Part shown: piece by piece, positions 42,341 to 50,490 of the stretch
How positions within the stretch are numbered: position 1 is the stretch's first letter
How the letters are laid out: each line of letters opens with the position of its first letter
Origin: Plantactinospora mayteni
GTDB lineage: Bacteria; Actinomycetota; Actinomycetes; Mycobacteriales; Micromonosporaceae
Length of the DNA: 64,000 nucleotides
Assembly (NCBI RefSeq): GCF_016862935.1
Contig: NZ_BONX01000030.1
Span: forward strand, 1-64,000
Direction of reading: 5' to 3'
The notes under the pieces: generated by a model
Seen by the model: the letters and a program-made list of their open reading frames with translations, nothing else
Told to the model about the DNA's origin: nothing
Database searches by the model: none
Program-made: the position numbers and the translations under genes

Positions 42341-44922
42341 GCACGCTGGACATTCCGGAGCTGGCCCTGGTGGCGCTGGTCGGCGTCTCCGGCTCGGGCA
42401 AGTCGACCTTCGCCCGCCGGCACTTCGCGCCGTCCCAGGTGCTCTCCTCGGACACCTTCCGGGCGATGGTGGCCGACGACGAGAACGACCAGTCCGCCTC
42501 CGGCGACGCCTTCGACGTCCTGCACTACGTCGCCGGGAAGCGGCTGCGCGCCGGCCGGCTCACCGTGGTGGACGCCACCAACCTCCAGCAGCACGCCCGG
42601 GCCGGGCTGGTCACGGTCGCCCGGGAGCACGACGTACTGCCGGTGGCGATCGTGCTGGACGTCCCCGAGCCGCTCTGCTGGGAGCGTACGCAGGCCCGGC
42701 CGGACCGGACGTTCGCCCGGCAGGTACTCGGGCGGATGCAGCGGGACCTGCGGCGCAGTGTCGGTCGGCTGGAGCGGGAGGGCTTCCGCAAGGTGCACGT
42801 ACTGCGCGGCGTCGAGGAGATCGAGGCCGCCGAGATCGGCTACGAGAAGCTCTTCAACGACCGCAAGGAGCTGACCGGACCGTTCGACATCGTCGGCGAC
42901 GTGCACGGCTGCCGGGCCGAGTTGGAGGCGCTGCTGCTCCGGCTCGGCTGGACGCTGCACCGCGACGAGGACGGGCGGCCGGTGAACGCGACGCATCCGG
43001 AGGGGCGTACCGCGATCTTCGTGGGTGACCTCGTCGACCGCGGGCCGGACTCGCCCGGCGTACTCCGGCTGGTGATGGGGATGGTCGGGGCCGGCACCGC
43101 GCTCTGCGTGCCCGGCAACCACGAGCAGAAGCTGCTGCGCAAGCTGCGTGGCCGCAACGTCACGGTGTCGCACGGCCTGGCCGAGACGCTGGCCCAGCTC
43201 GACGGCGAGGAACCCGGCTTCGTCGCCGAGATCTCCGCGTTCGTCGACGGCCTGGTCAGCCACTACGTGCTGGACGGCGGCCGGCTGGTGGTCGCGCACG
43301 CCGGGCTCAAGGCCGAATACCAGGGTCGGGCGTCCGGCCGGGTCCGGGCGTTCGCGCTCTTCGGCGAGACCACCGGCGAGACCGACGAGTACGGCCTGCC
43401 GGTGCGCTACCCGTGGGCCCGGGACTACCGGGGCTCGGCCACGGTCGTCTACGGCCACACCCCCACCCCGGCTCCCGAGTGGGTCAACAACACGATCTGC
43501 ATCGACACCGGCTGCGTCTTCGGCGGCACGTTGACCGCGCTGCGCTACCCGAGCCGGGAACTCGTCTCGGTACCGGCCGCGAAGGAGTACTACCCGCCGG
43601 CCCGGCCGCTGGCCGCGACGCCGGGCGGGCCAGCGTCCGCCGCTCCGGACGGGGCCGCCGGCACCCGGGACGACCTCGGGCTGGACCTGCGGGACGTCAC
43701 CGGGCGTCGGCACCTCGACTACGGCTACGGCACGGTGACCGTACCGGCCGAGAACGCCGCCGCCGCGCTGGAGGTGATGAGCCGGTTCGCCGTCGACCCG
43801 CGCTGGCTGCCCTGGCTGCCGCCGACCATGGCGCCCTGCTCCACCTCGACCGTCGACGGCTTCCTGGAGCACCCCGCGCAGGCGCTCGAGGACTACCGGC
43901 GGGCCGGGGTCGACCGGGTGGTCTGCGAGGAGAAGCACATGGGCTCCCGGGCGGTGGTACTCGTCCGCCGGGACGAGGTCGACCCGGCGGCACCGGCCGC
44001 CGCCGGCCGGTTCGGGCCGGGGGACGGGGTGGTCTACACCCGGACCGGCCGGCCGTTCTTCGGCGGCGCGCTGGACCGGGCGCTGCTGGCCCGGGTACGC
44101 GCCGCGATCGGCAGCGCCGGGCTGTGGGCCGAACTCGACACCGACTGGCTGCTGCTCGACTGCGAACTGCTGCCCTGGTCGGCCAAGGCCGGCGCGCTGA
44201 TCCGGGAGCAGTACGCCCCGGTCGGCGCGGCGGGCCGGGCCGCGCTGCCGGCCGTACTCGACGTGCTGGCCGGGGCGGCCGGGCGGGACCTGCCGGTCGC
44301 CGACCTGCGGGCCCGGATGGCCCGCCGGGCGACCGACCTCGACCGCTACACCGAGGCGTACCGCAGCTACGTGCGGCCGACCGACGGCCTCGCCGGGGTG
44401 ACCCTGGCGCCGTTCGCCGTGCTCGCCAGCGAGGGCGCCTCGCACGCCGGCCGGGACCACGGCTGGCACCTGGCCCTGGCCGACCGGCTGCACGCCGCCG
44501 ATCCGGAGCTGTTCACCCCGACCCGACGCCGGGTCGTCGACCTCGCCGACGAGGCGGCGGTCGCGGCGGCCACCGACTGGTGGCTGGAGCTGACCGGCTC
44601 CGGCGGCGAGGGGATGGTGGTGAAGCCGTACGCCGGGCTCGGTGCCCGGGACGCCGAGGGTCGGCTGCTCCAGCCGGGCGTGAAGTGTCGCGGCCGGGAG
44701 TACCTGCGGATCATCTACGGCCCGGAGTACGCCGAACCGGACCAGTTGGCCGCCCTCCGGCACCGGTCGCTGGGGCGCAAGCGCGGGCTGGCCCTGCGCG
44801 AGCACGGGCTCGGTCTGGCCGCGCTCGACCGGCTGGCCGAGGGCGCCCCGCTGTGGCGGCGGCACGAGCTGGTCTTCGCGATCCTCGCCTGCGAGTCGGA
44901 ACCGGTCGATCCCCGACTCTAG
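42337..44922 (+). CDS. pnkp: bacterial polynucleotide kinase-phosphatase-ligase Pnkp
   Basis: An 861-residue three-domain RNA-repair enzyme. The N-terminal 5'-kinase has P-loop GVSGSGKST (16-24, Lys22) and Asp39. The central metallophosphatase has GDVHG (Asp188, His190), GDLVDRG (230-236) and GNHE (260-263). The C-terminal ligase has the nucleotidyl lysine in EEKHMGSR (Lys533) and the adenylyltransferase blocks through GGEGMVVKPY. With Hen1 it forms the complete Pnkp/Hen1 complex that repairs cleaved tRNA or other RNAs. Length is normal and all catalytic residues are intact. Coupled to hen1 by ATGA; followed by a long hairpin terminator. Confidence 0.95.
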   Translation: MSTLDIPELALVALVGVSGSGKSTFARRHFAPSQVLSSDTFRAMVADDENDQSASGDAFDVLHYVAGKRLRAGRLTVVDATNLQQHARAGLVTVAREHDVLPVAIVLDVPEPLCWERTQARPDRTFARQVLGRMQRDLRRSVGRLEREGFRKVHVLRGVEEIEAAEIGYEKLFNDRKELTGPFDIVGDVHGCRAELEALLLRLGWTLHRDEDGRPVNATHPEGRTAIFVGDLVDRGPDSPGVLRLVMGMVGAGTALCVPGNHEQKLLRKLRGRNVTVSHGLAETLAQLDGEEPGFVAEISAFVDGLVSHYVLDGGRLVVAHAGLKAEYQGRASGRVRAFALFGETTGETDEYGLPVRYPWARDYRGSATVVYGHTPTPAPEWVNNTICIDTGCVFGGTLTALRYPSRELVSVPAAKEYYPPARPLAATPGGPASAAPDGAAGTRDDLGLDLRDVTGRRHLDYGYGTVTVPAENAAAALEVMSRFAVDPRWLPWLPPTMAPCSTSTVDGFLEHPAQALEDYRRAGVDRVVCEEKHMGSRAVVLVRRDEVDPAAPAAAGRFGPGDGVVYTRTGRPFFGGALDRALLARVRAAIGSAGLWAELDTDWLLLDCELLPWSAKAGALIREQYAPVGAAGRAALPAVLDVLAGAAGRDLPVADLRARMARRATDLDRYTEAYRSYVRPTDGLAGVTLAPFAVLASEGASHAGRDHGWHLALADRLHAADPELFTPTRRRVVDLADEAAVAAATDWWLELTGSGGEGMVVKPYAGLGARDAEGRLLQPGVKCRGREYLRIIYGPEYAEPDQLAALRHRSLGRKRGLALREHGLGLAALDRLAEGAPLWRRHELVFAILACESEPVDPRL

Positions 44923-44924
44923 GA

Positions 44925-44975
44925 GCACCCCTGCCCTGGTCGGCGGCTGGTCGATTCCGCCGCCGACCGGGGTGC
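44925..44975 (+). terminator. terminator hairpin after pnkp
   Basis: Nested stems GCACCCC/GGGGTGC (44925-44931 and 44969-44975) and GGTCGGCGGC/GCCGCCGACC (44938-44947 and 44959-44968) form a bulged hairpin of 51 nt, 3 bp after the stop codon. Confidence 0.8.
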
Positions 44976-45130
44976 CCGTCCGGAATGCGCCGGCCGGTCC
45001 GGTCCGGGTACCCCCGGCGGTGGCATCGCGCGGCGGCTGTCGGGAACGTCCGCCTAGACTGCTGTGGTACCCGCCACCATGCTGGTGGACCCTTCACCCG
45101 CGCCATGCCGAGTGTTCCGGAGGTCTCCTC

Positions 45131-45844
45131 GTGCCGACGCCCACCACCACGCTGGCCCTGGGTCCGGATTGGCTGGATCCGGAGTGGTTGATCTCGACCT
45201 TCGGGCTGCTCGGCATCCTGGCCATCGTCTTCGCCGAGTCCGGGCTGCTGATCGGCTTCTTCCTGCCCGGCGACTCGCTGCTGTTCACGGCCGGCCTGCT
45301 GACCGCCGACGGTCAATACATCACCTACCCGTTGTGGCTGGTCTGCCTGCTGATCACGATCGCGGCGATCGCCGGCGACCAGGTCGGGTACGCGTTCGGC
45401 AAGAAGGTCGGTCCCGCGCTGTTCCGCCGCCCCAACTCGCGGCTGTTCAAGCAGGAGAACGTGGTCAAGGCGCACGAGTTCTTCGAGAAGTACGGCGCCC
45501 GATCGGTAGTACTGGCCCGGTTCGTGCCGATCGTCCGTACCTTCACCCCGATCGTCGCCGGGGTCAGCGGGATGCGCTACCGCACCTTCGTGCTCTACAA
45601 CGTGATCGGCGGCATCCTCTGGGGTACCGGGGTCACCGTGCTCGGCTTCTTCCTCGGCCAGATCCCGTTCGTCAAGACGAACATCGAGCTGATCCTGATC
45701 GCCATCGTCGTCATCTCGGTGATCCCGATCGTCATCGAGCTGCTCCGGGCCCGGATGGCCGCCCGGCGCGGCACCACCCCTGCCGAGCGGGACGAACTGG
45801 AGCACGCGGCCCAGGAGACCCAGCAGCACCGCCGCGGCTACTAG
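45131..45844 (+). CDS. DedA-family membrane protein
   Basis: A 237-residue protein of the SNARE-associated/DedA class. Helices ~ LISTFGLLGILAIVFAESG, GFFLPGDSLLFTAGLL, LWLVCLLITIAAIAGD, followed by the family signature FGKKVGPALFRRPNSRLFKQENV and the re-entrant GARSVVLARFVPIVRTFTPIVAGVSGM with a conserved Arg. DedA proteins scramble or export lipids and are needed for envelope integrity. GTG start at 45131 with GGAGG at -9. The stop codon is repeated: TAGGTCCAGCGGGAT is followed by TAGGTCAGCGGGAT 23 bp later. Confidence 0.92.
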   Translation: MPTPTTTLALGPDWLDPEWLISTFGLLGILAIVFAESGLLIGFFLPGDSLLFTAGLLTADGQYITYPLWLVCLLITIAAIAGDQVGYAFGKKVGPALFRRPNSRLFKQENVVKAHEFFEKYGARSVVLARFVPIVRTFTPIVAGVSGMRYRTFVLYNVIGGILWGTGVTVLGFFLGQIPFVKTNIELILIAIVVISVIPIVIELLRARMAARRGTTPAERDELEHAAQETQQHRRGY

Positions 45845-45886
45845 GTCCAGCGGGATTCGGCGGGTAGGTCAGCGGGATCGTCGGGG
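45842..45886. repeat. 23-bp duplication spanning the dedA stop codon
   Basis: TAGGTCCAGCGGGATTCGGC at 45842 recurs as TAGGTCAGCGGGATCGTCGG at 45865, with the stop TAG first in each copy. It is one of five stop-spanning duplications in the window. Confidence 0.8.
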
Positions 45887-45935
45887 CCGGCGACAGCCTC
45901 CCCCGACGGCTACCCACAGCGGCGCGGCCGGCAAC

Positions 45936-46152
45936 TCGCTGGTCGCGCCGCACTCGACCCGAGCCGGCACCCCCAACTCAGACGCTCGTTCCGCCGCCGT
46001 CGAGCCGGGCCAGCACCTCAGCTCAGGCCCTGGTCACGCCGCCCACGACCCGGGCCCGGCGGCTCAGCTCAGACGCGGATCTCGCCGGCGTCGCCCGGCC
46101 CGGCACCTCAGCTCAGACGCTTGTCGCGCCGGCGTCGAGCCGGGCCAGGAAC
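45936..46152. repeat. ~45-bp tandem array spanning the class II aldolase stop codon
   Basis: The end of the aldolase gene (TCAGACGC..CGGCGTCGAGCCGGGCCAG) at 46113-46152 recurs upstream on the plus strand with TCAGACGC at 46069, TCAGGCCC at 46023, TCAGACGC at 45978 and a more diverged TCGCTGG at 45936. Periods are 44, 46, 45 and 42 bp. Four copies are clear; the fifth is weak. The whole array lies downstream of the gene's stop codon on its minus strand. Confidence 0.88.
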
Positions 46153-47066
46153 TCGGCGGGCAGCTCCGGCAAGTCGGCCAGCCGCCCGGCGGCGAGCGCC
46201 CGGTACGTCAGCCGGGCCGCCTCCTCCAGGTTGGCGGCCCGCTTGTGCGCCAGTTCCACACTGTCGGCCAGCACCGAGCAGCCGTGCCGGCTCAACACCA
46301 GACAGTTGGTGCCGTCCCGGGTCGCGTCGGCGGCCAACTCGGCCAGTTCGCTGGTGCCGGGCAGCCGGAACGGCACCCGGGCGATCCGGCGCAGGTAGAA
46401 GCCGTGGTCGGTGGTGACCAGCCGGATCTGTTCGCCGAGCGCGTCGAGCAGCAGCACGGTCTGCGGGTGCAGGTGGACGATCGCGTTCACGTCCGGCCGG
46501 GCCCGATAGGTGGCGAGGTGCAGGGCGACCTCGCTGGTCGGCAGGGTCGCCGACGCCGACGGGCCGGCTGCGGTCTCCACGCTCGACGGGCCAGCCTCGC
46601 CCTGGACGTGCGGGGGCACGGAACGCCGCGTCACGGCCACACGGGCGGCGGCGGGCACACCGACGGAAGCGGAGGCACCACCGGCGACCGAGGGTACGGC
46701 GCTCGGTGCCCGTTGTGCGGGCAGCGTCGTACCGTCCGGGAGGGCAGCACCGTCCTGGCGGGTCTGTCCGGCTGTCCGGCTCGGCCGTGCCGGGCCGGCG
46801 TCGAGGGCCGGACCTCCAGAGCGGAGTGGATCGTCCGAGTAGGTCGGCGGTTCCGTACGGACGGAACCATCCGATATCCGCACTCGGACGAAGGACGGAC
46901 GGTCAAGCCGGTCCAGCCAGGTGCCGCCAGCGGTCACCCAGCAGGAATCGCCGTCGGGCAACCGGGCGGACAGGTTGCCGCCGGAACCGATCACCAGACC
47001 GGTCCGGACGACGTCCTGCCCGACGTACGCGAGCTGATCCCGCAGGTCTCCCCGGAGATAGTTCAC
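46113..47066 (-). CDS. class II aldolase/adducin-family protein with large insertion
   Basis: A 317-residue zinc-dependent aldolase/epimerase homologue. The N-terminal NLSARLPDGDSCWVTAGGTW is followed by a ~100-residue low-complexity insertion (~77-175) of mostly Pro/Ala/Ser/Gly/Arg. The domain then resumes with PTSEVALHLATYRARPDVNAIVHLHPQT, which supplies Glu179 and zinc-ligand His198 and His200, and later LVLSRHGCSV with His261. All ligands remain, so the enzyme may still be active on a sugar-phosphate such as fuculose-1-phosphate or a methylthioribulose-phosphate type substrate. The insertion falls in the loop just before the catalytic Glu, an unusual place. GTG start at 47064-47066. Confidence 0.83.
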   Translation of the reverse strand: MNYLRGDLRDQLAYVGQDVVRTGLVIGSGGNLSARLPDGDSCWVTAGGTWLDRLDRPSFVRVRISDGSVRTEPPTYSDDPLRSGGPALDAGPARPSRTAGQTRQDGAALPDGTTLPAQRAPSAVPSVAGGASASVGVPAAARVAVTRRSVPPHVQGEAGPSSVETAAGPSASATLPTSEVALHLATYRARPDVNAIVHLHPQTVLLLDALGEQIRLVTTDHGFYLRRIARVPFRLPGTSELAELAADATRDGTNCLVLSRHGCSVLADSVELAHKRAANLEEAARLTYRALAAGRLADLPELPAEFLARLDAGATSV

Positions 47067-47105
47067 GCCGGAAGCCCACCCCGCCCCACCGCGTCAGCAG
47101 CGGTT

Positions 47106-47150
47106 GGACCGTCTGGCGCCGTCCTGCACAGGGCGGACACCAGACGGTCC
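47106..47150 (-). terminator. terminator hairpin after the arsR gene
   Basis: GGACCGTCTGG at 47106-47116 pairs with CCAGACGGTCC at 47140-47150; an inner stem (GCCGTCC with GGGCGG) extends it. It stands directly after the ArsR stop codon on the minus strand. Confidence 0.82.
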
Positions 47151-47160
47151 GGACGCTGAT

Positions 47161-47538
47161 TCAGCGGGCCTTCTTGGTGGCCCGCTTACGCGGCGGGGTC
47201 AGCAGATCGGCGATCGTGGCGATCGCCGTCGGCACCAGTCGGTAGTAAGCCCACACGCCCCGCTTCTCCCGCTCCAGCAAGCCGGCTTCGGTGAGGATAC
47301 GGAGGTGGTGGCTGACCGTCGGCTGGGAGAGACCAAGCGGCGCGGTGAGGTCACACACGCACGCTTCGCCCTCCGGTGCCGACTGGATCAGGCTGAGCAG
47401 CCGAAGCCGAGCGGGGTCGGCAAGGGCCTTGAGGACCCCCGCCAGCCGCTCAGCGTCGGCGCGCTCGATCGGCTCGCCGGCAAGCGGCGAGATCTGAGGC
47501 ATAGTCATTTCGGCCAACGCAGTTCCCACGTATTCCAT
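47161..47538 (-). CDS. ArsR/SmtB-family metal-responsive regulator
   Basis: A 125-residue ArsR protein. The winged helix contains ALADPARLRLLSLIQSAPEG, then LTAPLGLSQPTVSHHLRILTEAGL. The alpha-3 segment ACVCDLT carries the CxC pair that binds soft metals (As, Cd or Pb) in ArsR/CmtR proteins. The C-terminal tail is Lys/Arg-rich (RKRATKKAR). It is probably autorepressed and may control a transporter elsewhere, since no exporter gene is adjacent. ATG at 47536-47538; an alternative ATG at 47506-47508 would shorten it by 10 residues. A CTGC-N6-GCAG palindrome lies in the short upstream region. Confidence 0.88.
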   Translation of the reverse strand: MEYVGTALAEMTMPQISPLAGEPIERADAERLAGVLKALADPARLRLLSLIQSAPEGEACVCDLTAPLGLSQPTVSHHLRILTEAGLLEREKRGVWAYYRLVPTAIATIADLLTPPRKRATKKAR

Positions 47539-47595
47539 CCTTCCACCAGCAGCATCGACCCGCCTGCATATCAGCAGATCCGAATCGGCAAACTT

Positions 47596-48135
47596 TTAGG
47601 CCACTAGGCCGAGGTCAGCCAACGTATAGGCTGCCCGGTATGGCAATCCGGCGGCTCGTACGGCGTCGCCCGCACCACGATCAACGATAACCGCCACGCC
47701 CACGACCTCGGCTCCGGCCTCTCGCAACGCCTCCACCGCGGTCAGCACACTGCTTCCCGTGGTAGAGGTGTCCTCCACCGCCAACACCCGGCGGCCACTC
47801 ACCTCCGGACCCTCGACCCGGCGCTGCAACCCGTGCGCCTTGCCGGCCTTGCGCACCACGAAAGCGTCGAGTCGACGCGGCGTCGCCGAGGAGGCGTGCA
47901 GCATCGAGACGGCGATCGGGTCCGCACCCAACGTCAGGCCGCCAACCGCGTCGTAGTCCCAGTCGGCCGTGAGGTCGAGCATGATCCGGCCGACCAACGG
48001 TGCCGCCGCGTGATGCAGGGTCACGCGCCGCAGATCGACGTACCAGTCCGCCTCACGACCCGAGGACAGCACCACCCGACCGTGCACGACGGCAAGGTCA
48101 GTGATGAATTTACGCAGGTCGTCGTGGTCCCCCAT
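47596..48135 (-). CDS. pyrE: orotate phosphoribosyltransferase
   Basis: A 179-residue pyrimidine-synthesis enzyme converting orotate and PRPP to OMP. It starts MGDHDDLRKFITDLAVVHGR, with the conserved SGREADWYVDLRRVTLH (Lys is Arg here, common in the family). The PRPP-binding loop is VLAVEDTSTTGSSVLTAVEAL, and the C-terminal AYTLADLGLV is typical. Full-length. Stands alone between an ArsR gene and an SDR gene; other pyr genes are not in the window. Confidence 0.93.
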   Translation of the reverse strand: MGDHDDLRKFITDLAVVHGRVVLSSGREADWYVDLRRVTLHHAAAPLVGRIMLDLTADWDYDAVGGLTLGADPIAVSMLHASSATPRRLDAFVVRKAGKAHGLQRRVEGPEVSGRRVLAVEDTSTTGSSVLTAVEALREAGAEVVGVAVIVDRGAGDAVRAAGLPYRAAYTLADLGLVA

Positions 48136-48318
48136 GGCCGGTAAGGGTACTGCGCCAAGGTGAGAGCCGAATGGCCGACCCGGCGGGAGGGCCGTTCGCA
48201 TCAGTCTGACGGTGGCCGATGGGTCGAAAAATCGGCTACTCTCCGCACTGAATCTTGCCCGCGGCCGGCCGCCGTCAGGGCAGCGGTGGAAGGGCCGGAT
48301 CCGGGCAGTACGACCGGA

Positions 48319-49179
48319 TCACAACTCTCCGCGACCGGTCCGTCCCCGGGCGTCCCTGGCCACCGCCCGCCAGATCCGGCCCGGCGCGTGCCGCAGGCCG
48401 AAGACCGCCACCTTGTATCTCCAGTCCGGAACACTGACCATGCGATCCCGATCCAGGTCACGAAGGGCGTCCCGCACCACGTTGTCGGCGCGCAGCCACA
48501 TCCAGTCCGGGGTCTTCGACATGTTGATGCCGGCCCGGTCGTGGAACTCCGTACGCGTGTAGCCGGGGCAGAGCGCCATCACCCGTACGCCCATGGGCCG
48601 GACCGACTGGGCCACCGACTCGCTGAAGTTGGTCACCCACGCCTTGCTGGCCGGGTACGTCGACCCGGGCATGACCGGCCCGAAGCCCGCGACGGAAGAG
48701 ACATTTATCACTGCCCCGTGGCGCCGCTCGGTCATCCCGGGTAGGGCGGCGAGGGTCAGCCGGAGTACGGCGTGCACGTTCAGCCGGAGCAGCCGGGACT
48801 CGTCGGAGACGGTCGAGTGCAGGAAGGACCGGTTGAGGCTGATCCCCGCGCTGTTGACCAGCAGGTCGACCGGCGTCGACGCGTCGGCGAGCCGCTCCTC
48901 GACCGAGCCGCACCCCTGGTCGCTGGCCAGGTCGGCCGGGAGGACCTCGACCCGGTTGCCGTGTCGGCCGGTCAACTCGGCGGCGGACTCCGCGAGCCGC
49001 TCTCCGTCCCGGGCCACCAGCAGCAGGTCGTAGCCGTCGGCGGCGAGCCGTCGGGCGAATGCCGCGCCGATCCCGGCCGTGGCGCCGGTGACCAGGGCGC
49101 GGCGGGTTCCGCTCCGGCCCGCCCCGGGGTGCTGATCGGTTTCGGCTCCGGTGCCCGACGGGGGAACGGCTGCTGCCAC
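48319..49179 (-). CDS. short-chain dehydrogenase/reductase
   Basis: A 286-residue classical SDR oxidoreductase. Nucleotide motif TGATAGIGAAFARRLAADGYD, NNAG-like LLVNSAGISLN, catalytic Ser in NVSSVAGFGP and YPASKA with Tyr/Lys. The C-terminus is lipid-associated in appearance (VFGLRHAPGRIWRAVARDARG), as in mycobacterial SDRs that act on lipids; substrate unknown. The start is uncertain: GTG at 49179 (after AGGAAGTCA) or at 49191. No partner genes adjacent. Confidence 0.87.
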   Translation of the reverse strand: MAAAVPPSGTGAETDQHPGAGRSGTRRALVTGATAGIGAAFARRLAADGYDLLLVARDGERLAESAAELTGRHGNRVEVLPADLASDQGCGSVEERLADASTPVDLLVNSAGISLNRSFLHSTVSDESRLLRLNVHAVLRLTLAALPGMTERRHGAVINVSSVAGFGPVMPGSTYPASKAWVTNFSESVAQSVRPMGVRVMALCPGYTRTEFHDRAGINMSKTPDWMWLRADNVVRDALRDLDRDRMVSVPDWRYKVAVFGLRHAPGRIWRAVARDARGRTGRGEL

Positions 49180-49468
49180 TGACTTCCTCACCTCGACGCT
49201 TCGGCGGCGTACGGCAGGATCCGGCACCGGCCGAGGCGGACCGCGACGCGAGGCTCCACCGGGCGGCGTACCGGATCAGGGGGTACCGCTCCCACAACGT
49301 AGCGGAGCGCCTGGAATCGGAAAAGACCGTCACCAGGCGAGGAGAGGCGCCAGCGGCACGCTGACGCCGACCGCCGCACCCGCCGCCACTCGGGTCGACC
49401 GTCGACCGCCCGGACGCGCCGGATCCCCTGGCCACCAATGCTGACCAGGGGATCCGTGCCGCGGTATT

Positions 49469-50206
49469 TCAGCTCGCCGGCGGGTTGGGTGGCGGGTTCG
49501 TCGGCGGATTGCCGGGCGGATTCGACGGCGGCCCGGCCGGCGGATATTGCGGGTACCCGGGGTCGGTGCCGGCGGTCGGCCCCTGGCCCGGGTACGGCGG
49601 CTGGCCCGGGTACGCCGCACCCGGCACCGGCGGCTCCCAGCCGACCGGCTGCTTCCGGAAGAACTCGTTCGACGCGGGGAGCGCGAGCAGGACGATCGCG
49701 GCGATCAGGGCCAGCAGCGCGATGATCGAGAAGGCCAGCGTGACCGGACCGCTCCAGGAGGGCAGCTCCGCCTCGAGCCGGCGCTGGACCACGGCCGGGT
49801 CCGGGACGTCCCCTGTGGTACCGCCGGCGCCCATCCCGGAGAACGCCGAGCCGCCGACGCTGAGCCCGGCGCAGCAGACCCCGAGCCCGGCCACCACCCA
49901 GGTGGCGATCCGCGCGCCGTTGCGGCCCTGGCTGGTCAGCAGGCCCAGCACCACCAGGCCGAGGGCGATCAGCAGTTGCACGACCGAACCGAACGCGCTG
50001 GCACCGACGGCGAATCCCTCGGCGCCCTCGGCGGAGGTGCCGGCGTATTCCTCCCGGAAGACCGTCGAGATGGTGCCGAGCGTGGCGAAGCCGATCGCCG
50101 CGACGACGGCGAAGAGGGCGGCCGTCAGATAGAGCAGGTAGGTCGCGATGGTGACAGTGCCCGGGCGCGGCCTCGCGGTCGGCGCGGGATTGACTGGTTC
50201 CGACAC
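49469..50206 (-). CDS. polytopic membrane protein with Pro-rich C-terminus
   Basis: A 245-residue protein. About four helices are visible (TYLLYLTAALFAVVAAIGFATL, GSVVQLLIALGLVVLGLL, IATWVVAGLGVCCAGLSV, LAFSIIALLALIAAIVLLAL) followed by a C-terminal ~60-residue Pro/Gly/Tyr-rich tail ending NPPPNPPAS. The layout matches a common actinobacterial family without assigned function, often near clp or sdr genes. GTG start at 50204-50206 with AGGAGA ribosome site. Confidence 0.8.
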   Translation of the reverse strand: MSEPVNPAPTARPRPGTVTIATYLLYLTAALFAVVAAIGFATLGTISTVFREEYAGTSAEGAEGFAVGASAFGSVVQLLIALGLVVLGLLTSQGRNGARIATWVVAGLGVCCAGLSVGGSAFSGMGAGGTTGDVPDPAVVQRRLEAELPSWSGPVTLAFSIIALLALIAAIVLLALPASNEFFRKQPVGWEPPVPGAAYPGQPPYPGQGPTAGTDPGYPQYPPAGPPSNPPGNPPTNPPPNPPAS

Positions 50207-50338
50207 GGCTCTCCTTTCCTGGCTCGGGTCCCCCGGCTCGGGGCCCCGGGATCGGTTTGTGCGGGTCGAGCGTTCCCGGATCGAGATTCCCAGATTCCGG
50301 ACCACCGTATCGGTATCGGTCCCGTCGACCCGGGGTGA

Positions 50339-50366
50339 ACCGCAAGGGGAGGTTGGAAAAGGTTCA
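50339..50366. repeat. 28-bp element also found near dnaK/grpE
   Basis: ACCGCAAGGGGAGGTTGGAA-AAGGTTCA here is 26/28 identical to the reverse complement of 58804-58831, and its last 17 nt (AGGTTGGAAAAGGTTCA) recur exactly at 58879-58895. All three sites are beside heat-shock genes (clpB, grpE/dnaK). No hairpin is contained in this copy. Confidence 0.8.
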
Positions 50367-50438
50367 ATGGTCACCCGGCCCGGGCCGGAGCGCTCGCCGG
50401 CAGGGTGTCGGGCCGCCCGGGACTCCCGGACAGCCGAA

Positions 50439-50475
50439 GGGCCGGCCCGATCCGCGATGGGATCGAGCCGGCCCC
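50439..50475 (-). terminator. terminator hairpin downstream of clpB
   Basis: GGGCCGGC-CCGATCC at 50439-50453 pairs with GGGATCG-AGCCGGCCCC at 50459-50475 across a 5-nt loop, with one asymmetric bulge, 15 bp after the clpB stop codon on the minus strand. Confidence 0.8.
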
Positions 50476-50490
50476 GGAGAAGGTCTCTCC

